The translations under genes were made by a program, and so were the position numbers. From contig CAMZEN010000018.1 in the NCBI GenBank assembly GCA_947305775.1, positions 1 through 47,181 of the forward strand: 47,181 nucleotides of DNA, in the 5' to 3' direction. Positions 16,636 to 25,275 of the stretch are shown piece by piece. The stretch comes from an uncultured Verrucomicrobiota bacterium (lineage in GTDB: Bacteria > Verrucomicrobiota > Kiritimatiellia > RFP12 > UBA1067). Within the stretch, counting starts at the first letter, position 1. Each line of letters begins with the position of its first letter. The notes beneath the pieces were generated by a model that had not been told where the DNA came from, ran no database searches, and saw only the letters and a list, made by a program, of their open reading frames with translations.

Positions 16636-17691
16636 CTATCCAACAACATCGGCAAGTATCGCACGAAGCTGTTCCTTGATGACAGCCATCGAGAGGTGCT
16701 TCTCGAAGAAGTCCCGTGCCGACGCGAAGTACTCGCCGCGATTCGCCCAGTCCATACGATACTCCTCGACCGCGGCAACAAGCGCGGCGGCGTCTCCAGC
16801 AGGTATGAACTTGATCGCCTTGCAATCCTTCGCCTCCGGAGGATAGCCTGTGCAGAACTCGTTGATGGTCGGCCGGCAGCACGCCATGCACTCGTAGACC
16901 TTGTTGCCGATTACGCGTGCGGCCTTGGCCGTCGTACCGAACACACCCAGCACAACATCGTGCGACGCTATCACTTCGGGCACCTTGACGTACGGCACCT
17001 TGTCTAGGAAACGGACGTTCTTCAGTCCTGCGGCCTTGGCCTCGGTGGACGCCTTGTATGCGCCCCAACCCAGGAAGTCCCACTGGATGGGCTTGGACTG
17101 CGTCATTCGTGCGGCCTCCACTATTGTCTCGGTGCCGTGCAGCGGCAGATATGCGCCATGGTAGAGAACGCGGAATGTTCCATCTGTCGGCGGCATCACA
17201 TCCGTCGGCTTGAACACCTTCTCGTCCGTACCAGTGAACAGTTCCCGCATCTTCTCGCGCGGCACTCCGAGAGTCTCTGCGCAGAAGTCGACATGGCAGC
17301 TCGTATCCCACGTGACGAAGTCAGGCGCATTCATCATCTTCTTCTCAAGGGCAAGCAGTCTCTTCGCGCGCGGTTCGTCGGCCTTCCACTTCTTCTGCTC
17401 CAGGACCTTCTTGTCCCAAGCGGAGATCATCGGATCGAAGATCACCTTCGCACCATGGCGTCTTGCCCAGCGGCACGCAGCAAGTATGTCGCGTTGGCGG
17501 CATACCGGAACCCAAACCAGGTCGGGCTTTGCCTTTGGCCCCCTGAAGATCGCCTCGATGTCACCGAAACGAGGCCACACCTTCACCTGGAATATCTCGA
17601 CTTCCCAGCCTAGCTCCTTGAAGAGCGATATGTATACGCGGTTACGCGAATAGCCGGGATCGAATCTTCCCCAAAAAAGCACCCTTCTCAT
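16636..17691 (-). CDS. GT-B fold glycosyltransferase (family 1/4-like)
   Basis: 351 residues. The N-terminal half opens MRRVLFWGRFDPGYSRNRVY, a Rossmann start typical of GT-B enzymes. The C-terminal half contains RVLYHGAYLPLHGTETIVEAA, WDFLGWG and GNKVYECMACCRPTI. The last corresponds to the conserved donor-binding E-x7-E-type region of family 4 (E-C-M-A-C-G/C-x-P). Enzymes of this class transfer sugars from nucleotide donors at the cytoplasmic face. The start at 17691 has GAGGAGG seven bases upstream and overlaps the preceding stop by ATGA; the longer start at 17712 would be inside the upstream gene. Being coupled to a lipid A acyltransferase and a second glycosyltransferase, it may act on a lipid A core or an envelope glycan (inference). 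Donor and acceptor are unknown. Confidence 0.82.
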   Translation of the reverse strand: MRRVLFWGRFDPGYSRNRVYISLFKELGWEVEIFQVKVWPRFGDIEAIFRGPKAKPDLVWVPVCRQRDILAACRWARRHGAKVIFDPMISAWDKKVLEQKKWKADEPRAKRLLALEKKMMNAPDFVTWDTSCHVDFCAETLGVPREKMRELFTGTDEKVFKPTDVMPPTDGTFRVLYHGAYLPLHGTETIVEAARMTQSKPIQWDFLGWGAYKASTEAKAAGLKNVRFLDKVPYVKVPEVIASHDVVLGVFGTTAKAARVIGNKVYECMACCRPTINEFCTGYPPEAKDCKAIKFIPAGDAAALVAAVEEYRMDWANRGEYFASARDFFEKHLSMAVIKEQLRAILADVVG

Positions 17692-18725
17692 CTGTAAACC
17701 TCCTCGGCCCATTCGTAGGGCTCACTGTAATCCGTGTTATATAGAGTCTCCACCATGAACTTGAGTACGCGCGCCCCGTTGAAGAGTTCATGATACCTCT
17801 TCCTGCCCGCGCGCGCTACGCGCACGCGCGCGTCATCATTACCGTTAAACCAAAGTATCTTGTCGGCAAGATCTCCAGGGCTGTCGAAGTAAACCGTCTC
17901 ATCATCCGAGAAGAACCTCTGCATCTGATTGCGTGCACTCTGAAAGGTAAGTATGCCGTAGCCCATGAGATGTGCGATGCGATCGGACGAGTACCACTTG
18001 TCTCCTTCGCGGCGGTTCAGGTTCAATGACATCTTGGATGTTGCCAGAACCTCCTCATAGCGCGCCCCCCATATCGATGGTGTGTCGATGCCGAAAAAAT
18101 CAGCCCTTAGCCGCCCGTCTATCCTAGGCCGAAGCTCCCTAAGCAGGTCCAGTCTGGGATCGCCTTTGCGTGGGTTCGCCGCATAGAATAGATCGCGTGC
18201 AAATTCCGTCTTGGAGGAGTTGTCGCCATGCTCCATAGATGGGTCGCTAGGATTGGGCATGAAAGCGACAACGTTGCGCCCGGTGCACCAGTTCTTGAGA
18301 CCAGGGCCGGCGGTAGTTACGAAAAGCCCATCGCAACTCTCACGCCGGTCTACGATCTGACGCCAAGTGGCCTCCTGCCATATGGGATCCACATTGAAAT
18401 GAGCTATCTTTACCTCCGGCAGGAGTCTGCGTATCTCAAACAACGTCTCGTTCGTTATGTAGTCGCAATGTCCGAGCAGCACCACCTCAGGACGGAAGTT
18501 CTTCGCCGACAGCACGAGCTTGCGGTTCGCTATCGCACCGCCCCAGGCGCGTATGCCCAATGGTGCGAGAAGTCGCGCCATATCGCGATCGGAAAATTCG
18601 CAGAGCCGCCAATCGTTTCGTATTGCCCCGCACATAAGCTTGCGCCCTGGCCCCATCCTGAGATTTCCATAGCGGCGTATCATCAGGTTGTCGACAAGCA
18701 ATATCCTCAACATTCCGAAATCCAT
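17688..18725 (-). CDS. CgeB-like glycosyltransferase
   Basis: 345 residues with the organisation of CgeB / family 1 spore-coat-type glycosyltransferases. An N-terminal Rossmann half opens MLRILLVDNLMIRRYGN and includes PEVVLLGHCDYITNETL and IAHFNVDPIW. The C-terminal half has FFGIDTPSIWG, SKMSLNLNRREGDKWYSSDRIAHLMGYG and DETVYFDSPGDLADKI. The motif listing rhythm (S..R..E....G) matches the glyco_trans_1_2 domain. I start it at ATG 18725, where TGATG links it to the upstream stop and GGAGG lies just upstream; an in-frame GTG at 18728 and ATG at 18713 are alternatives. Its product probably works with the neighbouring GT-B enzyme on the same glycan. Confidence 0.8.
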   Translation of the reverse strand: MDFGMLRILLVDNLMIRRYGNLRMGPGRKLMCGAIRNDWRLCEFSDRDMARLLAPLGIRAWGGAIANRKLVLSAKNFRPEVVLLGHCDYITNETLFEIRRLLPEVKIAHFNVDPIWQEATWRQIVDRRESCDGLFVTTAGPGLKNWCTGRNVVAFMPNPSDPSMEHGDNSSKTEFARDLFYAANPRKGDPRLDLLRELRPRIDGRLRADFFGIDTPSIWGARYEEVLATSKMSLNLNRREGDKWYSSDRIAHLMGYGILTFQSARNQMQRFFSDDETVYFDSPGDLADKILWFNGNDDARVRVARAGRKRYHELFNGARVLKFMVETLYNTDYSEPYEWAEEVYR

Positions 18726-19720
18726 CACGCCTCCTTCGCCTTGCGCTCGCGTTCCTCGAGCTCCGCACGCTCCTTGTCGTCAGGAGTCTTGCGAAAGCAG
18801 TTGTAGTTCAAAACCCAACATGACGGATGGCGGCGTATCACACGCTCCAGATCCGAAAGGCACCTCTGGGTCGTGGTCCATATGTCGCGCGCCTCTGCGA
18901 CCTCTATGAAGTCCACCAACTCACAGCGATAACGTCCGTCCTTCAATGGACGCGACCACGCAACGACTATCGGCGCACGCCCTTTCGCCGCGAAGAACGC
19001 CGGCGCGGCGGAGACAGGATAGGGACGACCGAAGAAGCGCACCCATATGCCGCCCTTCTTCGGATTTACGACCTGATCGACTAGGAGCCCAAGAGACTTG
19101 CCGGACTTCAACCCCTTCATTAGCGGACGAAATGCGCCTTCGGCAGGTACGATCTCCTGTCCTATCGAGGTTCGCGCCCTTATGAGCAGGCTCGTCATTC
19201 CTACTGCCCCCACCTCCTTAGCGACGGACATCATGCTGTGGCCGCACAAAAAGGCGAGCTGCGAAAGTATCTCCCAACAACCAACATGCCCTGACACCGT
19301 CACGGCGGGCTTGTTCGCGGCAAGAAGACGGCACACCTCCGGCGCCATCTCGCCCGCTTCGGCAACGCGCTCTTTCGCACGGCGACACGTCCAGAACGCA
19401 TGGCCCACGCTACGGGCCATGTTGCGGTAGCTGCGACGCAATATCTTGACTTCAGCCTTGCTCGGGTTGTACGGAAAGCGCCACGGCATGTAAGGTATCC
19501 GCTCATGGTAAATGCCTGTGACTATGCGCAAGTTCGCGAGAGCAAGCCGTCTGCCTCGCCAATCAAAGCGAAACATCACCGCCGAAAGCAGGTCGCACAG
19601 CTCCAGCATCGCGCGACGAGGCAGGAACGCGAACAGCGCCAGGCCGAGGAACACGCCGATCCATTCGAACGGCAGCCGCAACAGCCTCATCGCATGCCTG
19701 CATCTGCGCGCAAGGCTCAT
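18725..19720 (-). CDS. Lipid A biosynthesis acyltransferase (LpxL/HtrB family)
   Basis: 331 residues. An N-terminal hydrophobic anchor (about 18-35) is followed by the LPLAT fold with the catalytic H-x4-E motif in TVSGHVGCWE (His145, Glu150). Further conserved blocks are SLGLLVDQVVNPKKGGIWVRFFGRP, APIVVAW and HPSCWVLNYNCF, where most family members have W-x-h-xR near the end. These enzymes add a secondary acyl chain to Kdo-lipid A or a related precursor at the inner membrane. This supports a Gram-negative envelope with lipid A. Start 19720 overlaps the upstream HD gene by ATGA and has GGAGGGGGG upstream; longer in-frame starts lie within the HD gene. Which acyl position it modifies is not evident. 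Confidence 0.85.
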   Translation of the reverse strand: MSLARRCRHAMRLLRLPFEWIGVFLGLALFAFLPRRAMLELCDLLSAVMFRFDWRGRRLALANLRIVTGIYHERIPYMPWRFPYNPSKAEVKILRRSYRNMARSVGHAFWTCRRAKERVAEAGEMAPEVCRLLAANKPAVTVSGHVGCWEILSQLAFLCGHSMMSVAKEVGAVGMTSLLIRARTSIGQEIVPAEGAFRPLMKGLKSGKSLGLLVDQVVNPKKGGIWVRFFGRPYPVSAAPAFFAAKGRAPIVVAWSRPLKDGRYRCELVDFIEVAEARDIWTTTQRCLSDLERVIRRHPSCWVLNYNCFRKTPDDKERAELEERERKAKEA

Positions 19721-20532
19721 CCCGCCACGCCCCCCTCCGCTTCCATAAGAACACGCTCCGCAATGTCGCACACGCGGTCCACGGCAGGATCGTCCGTGAT
19801 CTGGTGAAGGAAATCTCGGCGGAATTTCAAGTGGCCTCGCTCGGCGCATAAACGTCGCGATGTAGCATAGTAGAGGCCCGCGACCATCCATCCGACCTGT
19901 ATCAGCACAAAATCCGAAAGCGACTTTATTTTCTGGTAGTCCACAGGGCGCCGCGCCTCGATGCAAGCAATCACCTCGGGATTCGGCGGATCTTCCGTCG
20001 CAAGGTTCCAGAACGCCTGCCTGTCATTACGCCAGTCGGTGGTGGCTATCTCATGCTGCAGCACGCGAAAGATGTCCAGTTTATCTGCGTCGCGCACCGT
20101 CTGAGAAGCGGCGAGCGTCACACTGTCGAGACCCTCCGGCAGATCGCGCCTATTGTGGTAGAGTATCGCCCCGAGAACTGCATCGGGCCGCGCAACGCCA
20201 GACTCCTCTAGCCATCCGCTCGCCTTTACAATATCGTGCGAAAACACGGCATGGTCGACAGAGTCGGAATCGCGAAATGTGTTGTAGCGCTTCAACTGTT
20301 CGTATCGTCCGGTGTCGTGAAGGAGCGCGGCAGCAAGAGAAGTCTCGCGCTCAAGGGCGTCAAACGTCTCGCCGTCCGCAATGAGCATCGCATTCTTGAC
20401 CACGAAGCCGGTATGCGCAAGCTTAAGCTGCATCATGCGCGGCAATGTGCCGTCCTGAAGACGGTATGTGTCGACATATCCGTCATACAGCCGCCGAAGC
20501 GCTTCCTGTCTCGCATCTCCACACTGTTTCAT
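19717..20532 (-). CDS. HD-domain phosphohydrolase
   Basis: 271 residues. The HD metal site is readable: His40 (LAHTGFV), the His72-Asp73 pair (LLHDTGRYEQ) and the final Asp in RDADKLDIF (Asp148 or Asp150), with an H-x-R-like second shell (LYHNRRD). HD proteins hydrolyse phosphate esters, often of nucleotides or cyclic dinucleotides; the substrate here is unknown. It overlaps the sigma factor gene by ATGA and the acyltransferase gene by ATGA. An extended -10 element lies inside the last codons of the sigma gene, only ten bases from this ATG. The gene may therefore also be made from a near-leaderless transcript. Confidence 0.8.
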   Translation of the reverse strand: MKQCGDARQEALRRLYDGYVDTYRLQDGTLPRMMQLKLAHTGFVVKNAMLIADGETFDALERETSLAAALLHDTGRYEQLKRYNTFRDSDSVDHAVFSHDIVKASGWLEESGVARPDAVLGAILYHNRRDLPEGLDSVTLAASQTVRDADKLDIFRVLQHEIATTDWRNDRQAFWNLATEDPPNPEVIACIEARRPVDYQKIKSLSDFVLIQVGWMVAGLYYATSRRLCAERGHLKFRRDFLHQITDDPAVDRVCDIAERVLMEAEGGVAG

Positions 20533-21026
20533 ATTTTCTGTATTATACCATAATTGACGCGCTTGGTTTCATCGTCAACTATTTCTTTTAGTCTCTTAAG
20601 AAGGTTGAACATTCTCGACTTGACCGTTCCGACCGGAATGCCAAGTATCTCAGCCACTTCCGAGTACGGCCGGCACTGCATTACCCCAAGCTCGGCCACC
20701 TCCTGCATTGCGACAGGCAATCTGCTTACGGCCCATCGGACGTCATCGTGCGCCATCATGTCCTGCGTCGGCGAACACATGCGATCCCTTTCCCAAGCCT
20801 CCTCGCGCGCCACACGTCTCGTCTGGTGTCTGATAGCGTCAATGTGCACCTGGCGGGCAATTGTGAAAAGAAAGGTGGAAAGCTTTGCCGATGGCTCGTA
20901 TTCCCGCCTATAGTTCCACAGCCTCAGGTATGTCTCCTGCACCAGATCCTCCCCTTCAGAGTATGAGGCCCCTTGACGACAAAAGAAGTTCAAGAGATTC
21001 CTCTCGAACTTCCTTGCCTCAAGCAT
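20529..21026 (-). CDS. ECF-type RNA polymerase sigma factor
   Basis: 165 residues. Region 2 spans about 1-72 (EGEDLVQETYLRLWNYRREYEPSAKLSTFLFTIARQVHIDAIR), with the core-binding DLVQETYLRLW and the -10-reading helix. Region 4 spans about 100-150 (LPVAMQEVAELGVMQCRPYSEVAEILGIPVGTVKSRMFNLLKRL) and forms the -35-binding helix-turn-helix. No region 3 is present, as expected for ECF factors. The start at 21026 lies a few nt after the CvpA-like stop; longer in-frame ATGs overlap that gene by more than 50 nt. No obvious anti-sigma factor is adjacent, unless the TPR lipoprotein or CvpA-like protein plays that part. It may regulate envelope genes, including its own operon (inference). Confidence 0.85.
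   Translation of the reverse strand: MLEARKFERNLLNFFCRQGASYSEGEDLVQETYLRLWNYRREYEPSAKLSTFLFTIARQVHIDAIRHQTRRVAREEAWERDRMCSPTQDMMAHDDVRWAVSRLPVAMQEVAELGVMQCRPYSEVAEILGIPVGTVKSRMFNLLKRLKEIVDDETKRVNYGIIQKI
20542..20547 (-). promoter_or_regulatory. Extended -10 element inside the sigma factor gene
   Basis: Minus strand TATGGTATAAT is a perfect TATAAT with TGG upstream. It lies in the codons for Asn-Tyr-Gly-Ile-Ile near the sigma C-terminus, ten bases before the HD gene ATG. There is no good -35. It may be a coincidence of codons, or an internal promoter giving a near-leaderless mRNA. Confidence 0.4.
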
Positions 21027-21033
21027 TAACGTT

Positions 21034-21450
21034 TCATCCGACAATCGAAAGGATCTCCTTGAGGATTGACGACTCAACGGCAAATCCATCGCCGCCAACG
21101 CGTTCGGCAAAGTACACGGCCGAAACCGACACGGCAAAACCCGCAACGGCTGAGACAATCGCTCCGAATATGGCGTCGGCCGGCTGCGCAAGGATCCTGT
21201 TCACTGTTTTCTTCACAATCAGCCGCGCAATGCCAAATGCCACAAGCGCTATTCCAAGCGCAGCCAACCCAAGAAGCCAAGGTGTCGCTATGCGCGACTC
21301 TAGCCAACTCCAGCCGAAGCGAACGGATGCAGTGGCTGCGCCCACACCAGCAAGGAACGCAAGCGCACCGGAGAACCCGCCGAAAAGACCGAATATCGCC
21401 GCAACAAGCGTAGCGCCCAGAATTACATAGTCTGCAATGGCCAATGCCAT
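21034..21450 (-). CDS. CvpA-like integral membrane protein
   Basis: 138 residues with four predicted hydrophobic segments (about 4-22, 24-42, 58-78 and 92-116) and the CvpA-type start ADYVILGATLVAAIFGLFGGFSG. Later come IVKKTVNRILAQPADAIFGAIVSAVAGFAV, resembling the N-R-x2-G...G region of the family. CvpA proteins are inner-membrane proteins linked to envelope homeostasis and, in E. coli, to colicin V production. The start ATG 21450 lies 2 nt after the TPR gene's stop. The gene ends 8 nt before the sigma factor start. The match is by pattern only, since the family is weakly conserved. Confidence 0.65.
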   Translation of the reverse strand: MALAIADYVILGATLVAAIFGLFGGFSGALAFLAGVGAATASVRFGWSWLESRIATPWLLGLAALGIALVAFGIARLIVKKTVNRILAQPADAIFGAIVSAVAGFAVSVSAVYFAERVGGDGFAVESSILKEILSIVG

Positions 21451-21452
21451 GT

Positions 21453-22598
21453 TCAACGCTTCTTGGTTATTAGATCTCGATATGCCTGATACGCCGCAGC
21501 CGTGTTGGCTTTGGCGGTTCCGCCCGTCTTGCGCAACGCGCGGATGAGCCCGTCTACGACCATGAAGTTTGAAGGATCTGCCGCAAGCGCACGAGAATAT
21601 ATCTCGACGGCTGTCGCATAGTGGCCGAGTTTCATGGCAAGTTCGCCTGTCTTTAGGAACGTCGATATCGCGCCAGGCCTCAACATACACGCGGTCTTGT
21701 AGTACTCAAACGTTTTCTTTTGGCCCTCGGCCGTCGCATCAGTCTTTTCAAAAGCCTTTGCAACGCCTATCGCCGCTGGGAACGATAGCGGATCGGATGA
21801 AAACGCAGCAAGATACTTGCTCTTAGCCGTCTTGTACTGTCCCTTGTTCCAAGCGGTCTCGGCCTCGGCCAAAGCCTTGGCGGACGCCGCACTGTCGCGA
21901 TCCGACGCACCGGGACGCTCCGCAGCCTGACGGGCGATTTCATCCTTGAGCTTCGGTATTACATTGCGCTGAACTTCCTGAACGCGGCGCGAAGCCGTTT
22001 CCTCAAGCCGTACATAGATGTCGAACTGCTCAAGCGCCGCTTCATTGTAGCCAAGCCTGTGGTATAGCTGGCCAAGGTGGTACCATGCCGCCGGGTTACG
22101 TCTGTCGAAGCGCGCCGCCTTCAGAAATGCTATTCTAGCAAGATCGGTCTCGTTGCGCGACATCTCTACAACCCCCACTCCGGAAAGTGCCTGCGAACGC
22201 AGCTTGGCATCCATTGATGCGTCGTTCGCTATCCCGTTGAACACTTCAAGTGCGCGAGGGTACTCCTGCTGGTAATATGCGAGGTACGCGTCCAACAGCC
22301 TTACGTCCACATCATCGCCCGCAAATAGTTTCGCCATATCGACGAAATCTTTCGCCTCTGCCATCTGGCCAAGATCAATCTTGATGCGAGCCGCGGTGAC
22401 AAGAGCATCTACGTTTCCTGGAGCCAGACGTACGCTCTCGCCGACCAGCTTTTCGGCCTTTCTAAGGTCACGCACTTCATACGCCGCCTTTGCGGCGGCG
22501 TATTCCTTAGCACCGTCGCGCTTGCCGCATCCTGCGGCGAACGCGACCAGCGCCACCACAAGGACATCAAGCGCGAATCTGCGCGAGGAACTCGTCAC
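21453..22598 (-). CDS. TPR-repeat lipoprotein
   Basis: 381 residues. It begins with a lipoprotein signal (SRRFALDVLVVALVAFAAGC, lipidated Cys near 24) and continues as tandem tetratricopeptide repeats. Examples are AAYEVRDLRKAEKLVGESVRLAPGNVDAL, PAAWYHLGQLYHRLGYNEAALEQFDIYVRL and LGHYATAVEIYSRALAADPSNF. TPR lipoproteins usually scaffold envelope complexes. I place the start at GTG 22598, which has GGAGG six bases upstream and gives a compact signal peptide. The longer in-frame reading begins with TTG at 22634, deeper inside the phosphomutase gene. Either way the genes overlap, by 32 nt for the GTG start. Tat-like Ser-Arg-Arg residues precede the hydrophobic core but may be chance. Confidence 0.78.
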   Translation of the reverse strand: MTSSSRRFALDVLVVALVAFAAGCGKRDGAKEYAAAKAAYEVRDLRKAEKLVGESVRLAPGNVDALVTAARIKIDLGQMAEAKDFVDMAKLFAGDDVDVRLLDAYLAYYQQEYPRALEVFNGIANDASMDAKLRSQALSGVGVVEMSRNETDLARIAFLKAARFDRRNPAAWYHLGQLYHRLGYNEAALEQFDIYVRLEETASRRVQEVQRNVIPKLKDEIARQAAERPGASDRDSAASAKALAEAETAWNKGQYKTAKSKYLAAFSSDPLSFPAAIGVAKAFEKTDATAEGQKKTFEYYKTACMLRPGAISTFLKTGELAMKLGHYATAVEIYSRALAADPSNFMVVDGLIRALRKTGGTAKANTAAAYQAYRDLITKKR

Positions 22599-23913
22599 GC
22601 TTCGCCTCCATGATATCCTTTGTCTTGCCTTCAAGGTTTAGGCGAACAAGCGGCTCGGTATTGCTCATGCGCACATTCGCCCACCATCCCTCGGTCTCCC
22701 ATGCATCGACGGAGACTCCGTCAAGTTCGAAGACCTTTGCAGAACCGGCATACTTAGCCTTGATCTTTGCGAGGACTTCGGCTGGCGGAGTAGTGGTGCG
22801 TGTGTTGATCTCGCCGGACTGGAAATACTTCCTGAGAGGCGCGATCAGTTCGGAGAGCGGCTTGTCGCTGGCGGACACGATGTTGGCAAGGGCGTATGTC
22901 GCCATAGAGCTGGACTCGGCGGTGAAGTTCGCCTTGAAGTAGTAGTGGCCCGAAAGCTCGCCGGCGAAGATGGCGTCGTTCTCACGCATCTGAGCCTTGA
23001 TGAAGCTGTGTCCGACGCGGGACATCATCGGACGGCCACCAGCCTCGGAGATCGCTTCGTCAGCCGCCTTGGTGGAACGCAGGTCGTAGAAGCAAGCAGC
23101 TCCGGGATTCGTCTTGAGGAGATCCTGCGAGACGAGAGCCGTGATGAAGTCCATTGCAATGATGTCGCCCTTCTCGTCGATGAAGCCCGCGCGATCCGCA
23201 TCGCCGTCGTATGCTACGCCGAACGCGTACTTTCCAGGATTATCCTTGATCAGCTTCTGCAGATCGGCTAGAGTCTCGGTTTCGAGCGGGTTCGCCGGAT
23301 GGTTCGGGAAGTCGCCATCATATTCGCCAAAGAGCGAATCGTACGTAAGCATGTCCTGGCCCTTGAACGCGCAGGACTCCGCGATGCCCATACCGTTGCC
23401 GAAGTCGAGGGCGACGTGGAGCGGACGCTTCATGTGCGCAAACTCCTTCACATGCTCCGCATACTCCTTTGAAACATCAACCTTTGTGACGGTTCCCTTT
23501 ACGGCGGCATCTTCGCCGAGGTCACCGGTCATGACGAGCTGCTCGATATCCTTGATTCCGGTCGCACCGGAAATCGGCACAGCGTTTGCCTTGCAGAGCT
23601 TGCAGCCGTTCCATTCCTTAGTGTTGTGCGAGGCTGTGATCATCACGCTGCCGTCGGCCTTGAGGGTTCCATTCGCAAAATAGCTCATCGGGGTGGACGC
23701 CAGACCAATGTCCAGCACATCAACACCAACATCAGTTAGGCCCTTCGTAAAAGCCGCGAAGAGCGAATCGGACGACTTGCGGCAGTCGCGCGCAACAACT
23801 ACCTTCTTGACGCCTGCAAACTTTGCATAGGCGCGCGCAATCTTCTCGAAGATCGCCTCGTCAAGGTCCTTGCCGTAAATGCCACGAATATCATAGGCTT
23901 TGAAGATGCTCAT
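22567..23913 (-). CDS. Phosphomannomutase / phosphoglucomutase (alpha-D-phosphohexomutase)
   Basis: 448 residues with all four phosphohexomutase signatures. These are the phosphoserine loop MITASHN (Ser95), the Mg-binding DGDADR (236-241), the sugar-binding GELSGHYYF near residue 320, and the phosphate-binding RMSNTEPLVRLN near the C-terminus. The opening KAYDIRGIYGKDLDE is typical of ManB/AlgC-type enzymes that use mannose-6-P and glucose-6-P. The product, mannose-1-P or glucose-1-P, feeds nucleotide-sugar synthesis, which fits the glycosyltransferases downstream. AAAGGGAG precedes the ATG. It is the first gene of the envelope operon and has its own promoter. Confidence 0.92.
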   Translation of the reverse strand: MSIFKAYDIRGIYGKDLDEAIFEKIARAYAKFAGVKKVVVARDCRKSSDSLFAAFTKGLTDVGVDVLDIGLASTPMSYFANGTLKADGSVMITASHNTKEWNGCKLCKANAVPISGATGIKDIEQLVMTGDLGEDAAVKGTVTKVDVSKEYAEHVKEFAHMKRPLHVALDFGNGMGIAESCAFKGQDMLTYDSLFGEYDGDFPNHPANPLETETLADLQKLIKDNPGKYAFGVAYDGDADRAGFIDEKGDIIAMDFITALVSQDLLKTNPGAACFYDLRSTKAADEAISEAGGRPMMSRVGHSFIKAQMRENDAIFAGELSGHYYFKANFTAESSSMATYALANIVSASDKPLSELIAPLRKYFQSGEINTRTTTPPAEVLAKIKAKYAGSAKVFELDGVSVDAWETEGWWANVRMSNTEPLVRLNLEGKTKDIMEAKRDEFLAQIRA

Positions 23914-23947
23914 GTTTTCTCCCTTTTGTGTTTTTAAGTTTGCGTAT

Positions 23948-23972
23948 ATTCTATCATATTTCCTCTAGTCAA
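23948..23972 (-). promoter_or_regulatory. Candidate promoter of the envelope operon
   Basis: Minus strand: extended -10 TGATAGAAT (hexamer 23953-23948). A TTGACT hexamer (23972-23967) lies upstream but only 13 bp away, too close for it. It would suit a TATACG-like -10 at 23948-23943 with an 18-bp spacer. Which pair is used is unclear, but a promoter in this 90-bp gap is likely. Confidence 0.5.
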
Positions 23973-24003
23973 TGGTAAAAAAATGAACGAGGCAAACAAG
24001 AGG

Positions 24004-25275
24004 CTACTTAATGATCAAGAACGCGGGGAGCCCCATAACTCCCTCAAAGCCCTTTAGCGACTTTAGATCGCGCATATCCTCCGCCTGCAGACGAATGATC
24101 GTGAAGCCGTCCAATGCCGACACCACCTTAGGATCACGCAAAGTGCCGCGCTCCATGGCAGAGCAGTTCTTGCACCAGCTCGCCCAACAGTCCACAAGCA
24201 CCGGTCTCTTTGCGCCCTCAAACACCTTCTCAAACGTGGCAGGAACTGCATCAACTACCGTATAGTCGGTCCGGGCTGCTGAATCCGGCGCATGGGCGAC
24301 CATATTCTCGCCCATCCCCCCGCTTGCGTCCGCGACGACGCTTGCGAACGCAAGATACGCATACCTTGCAGCAAATCCGAGCACAACCAGTCCAAAGACC
24401 CTGTTCACATGCTTCATCCACCCCCCGGGCTTTGGCAACACTTGCATCCCAGCCCCCGCAAACGGCCACGGAAGAGCCATGCCGACCCCCATCACAAACG
24501 GAAGCCCAAGCGCGATATAGTTGCCTTTGGCAAAAAGGTCAGCCGTCAAAAGAAGCACAGATATGAGTATCGGTGCAACACATGCTCCAGACAGGACCGC
24601 GCTCAGCGCCCCCATCGAAAACGCAAACACCAGCGGAGCCTTCGTACGCTTCTCCGCCGCGCCACCGACTTTACGAAACCTCGAAAGGTCTATGAAGAAG
24701 ACGTCGAAAAGAGCCAAGGACAACACAACGAACAACACGGAGACAATCCCGTTGAACCATGCGCTGCCCTGTATCTCGCCAAAAGCAAGACCACCGACGG
24801 ATGCCAACACGCCTAGCGCCCCGTAGGCCACAGCAATTCCCGCACCATACCAAATACCACGCACGGCAGACTTGCCTATGATCATAAGATTGATGGGCAC
24901 CATTGGCAGCACGCACGGAGTAAGGTTCATCGCAAGGCCGCCAAGAAGCGCAATCAGAAGAATGATCCACATGCTCTTGCCTTCCAGCAATCCGCCCTCG
25001 ACTGGATCTCCGTTCAAAAACGCGATAAACTCGTCAACACCCATGTATCCTTGCCCAAGCCTCGTTTCCGCCGCGTCAATGCCCGAAATTTGAGGGCTGG
25101 CATCCTCGGCGTCCGCAAGTACGCCGGAAGTGAATTCCCCGTCAGACTCCTCCTCCAGCGGCATGCACATGCCATCCTCTGTGCAGATGTACTTGACTCC
25201 GTTTATGATCTGCACCTCGCAGAACGCCACGGACGCCGCAACAAGGCACGCCAATGCAAGTAACGTTTTCTTCAT
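24004..25275 (-). CDS. dsbD: DsbD-like thiol:disulfide interchange protein (transmembrane and thioredoxin domains)
   Basis: 423 residues. After a signal peptide there is a short region with an unusual C-x5-C (C31, C37). An eight-helix DsbD beta domain follows with the redox cysteines in NLTPCVLPM (C121) and LSGACVAPI (C232). A C-terminal thioredoxin-like gamma domain carries CWASWCKNC (C368/C371). DsbD passes electrons from cytoplasmic thioredoxin across the membrane to reduce periplasmic partners. The N-terminal alpha domain of E. coli DsbD is missing, so a separate periplasmic acceptor is expected; the secreted double-thioredoxin protein at 8950-12330 is a candidate. The gene overlaps ispH by 4 nt. 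Confidence 0.85.
   Translation of the reverse strand: MKKTLLALACLVAASVAFCEVQIINGVKYICTEDGMCMPLEEESDGEFTSGVLADAEDASPQISGIDAAETRLGQGYMGVDEFIAFLNGDPVEGGLLEGKSMWIILLIALLGGLAMNLTPCVLPMVPINLMIIGKSAVRGIWYGAGIAVAYGALGVLASVGGLAFGEIQGSAWFNGIVSVLFVVLSLALFDVFFIDLSRFRKVGGAAEKRTKAPLVFAFSMGALSAVLSGACVAPILISVLLLTADLFAKGNYIALGLPFVMGVGMALPWPFAGAGMQVLPKPGGWMKHVNRVFGLVVLGFAARYAYLAFASVVADASGGMGENMVAHAPDSAARTDYTVVDAVPATFEKVFEGAKRPVLVDCWASWCKNCSAMERGTLRDPKVVSALDGFTIIRLQAEDMRDLKSLKGFEGVMGLPAFLIIK

Noticed and set aside
21453..22634. Tat signal in the TPR lipoprotein
   Set aside because: SRR precedes the hydrophobic core, but the full S-R-R-x-F-L-K pattern is not met and a normal lipobox explains export.
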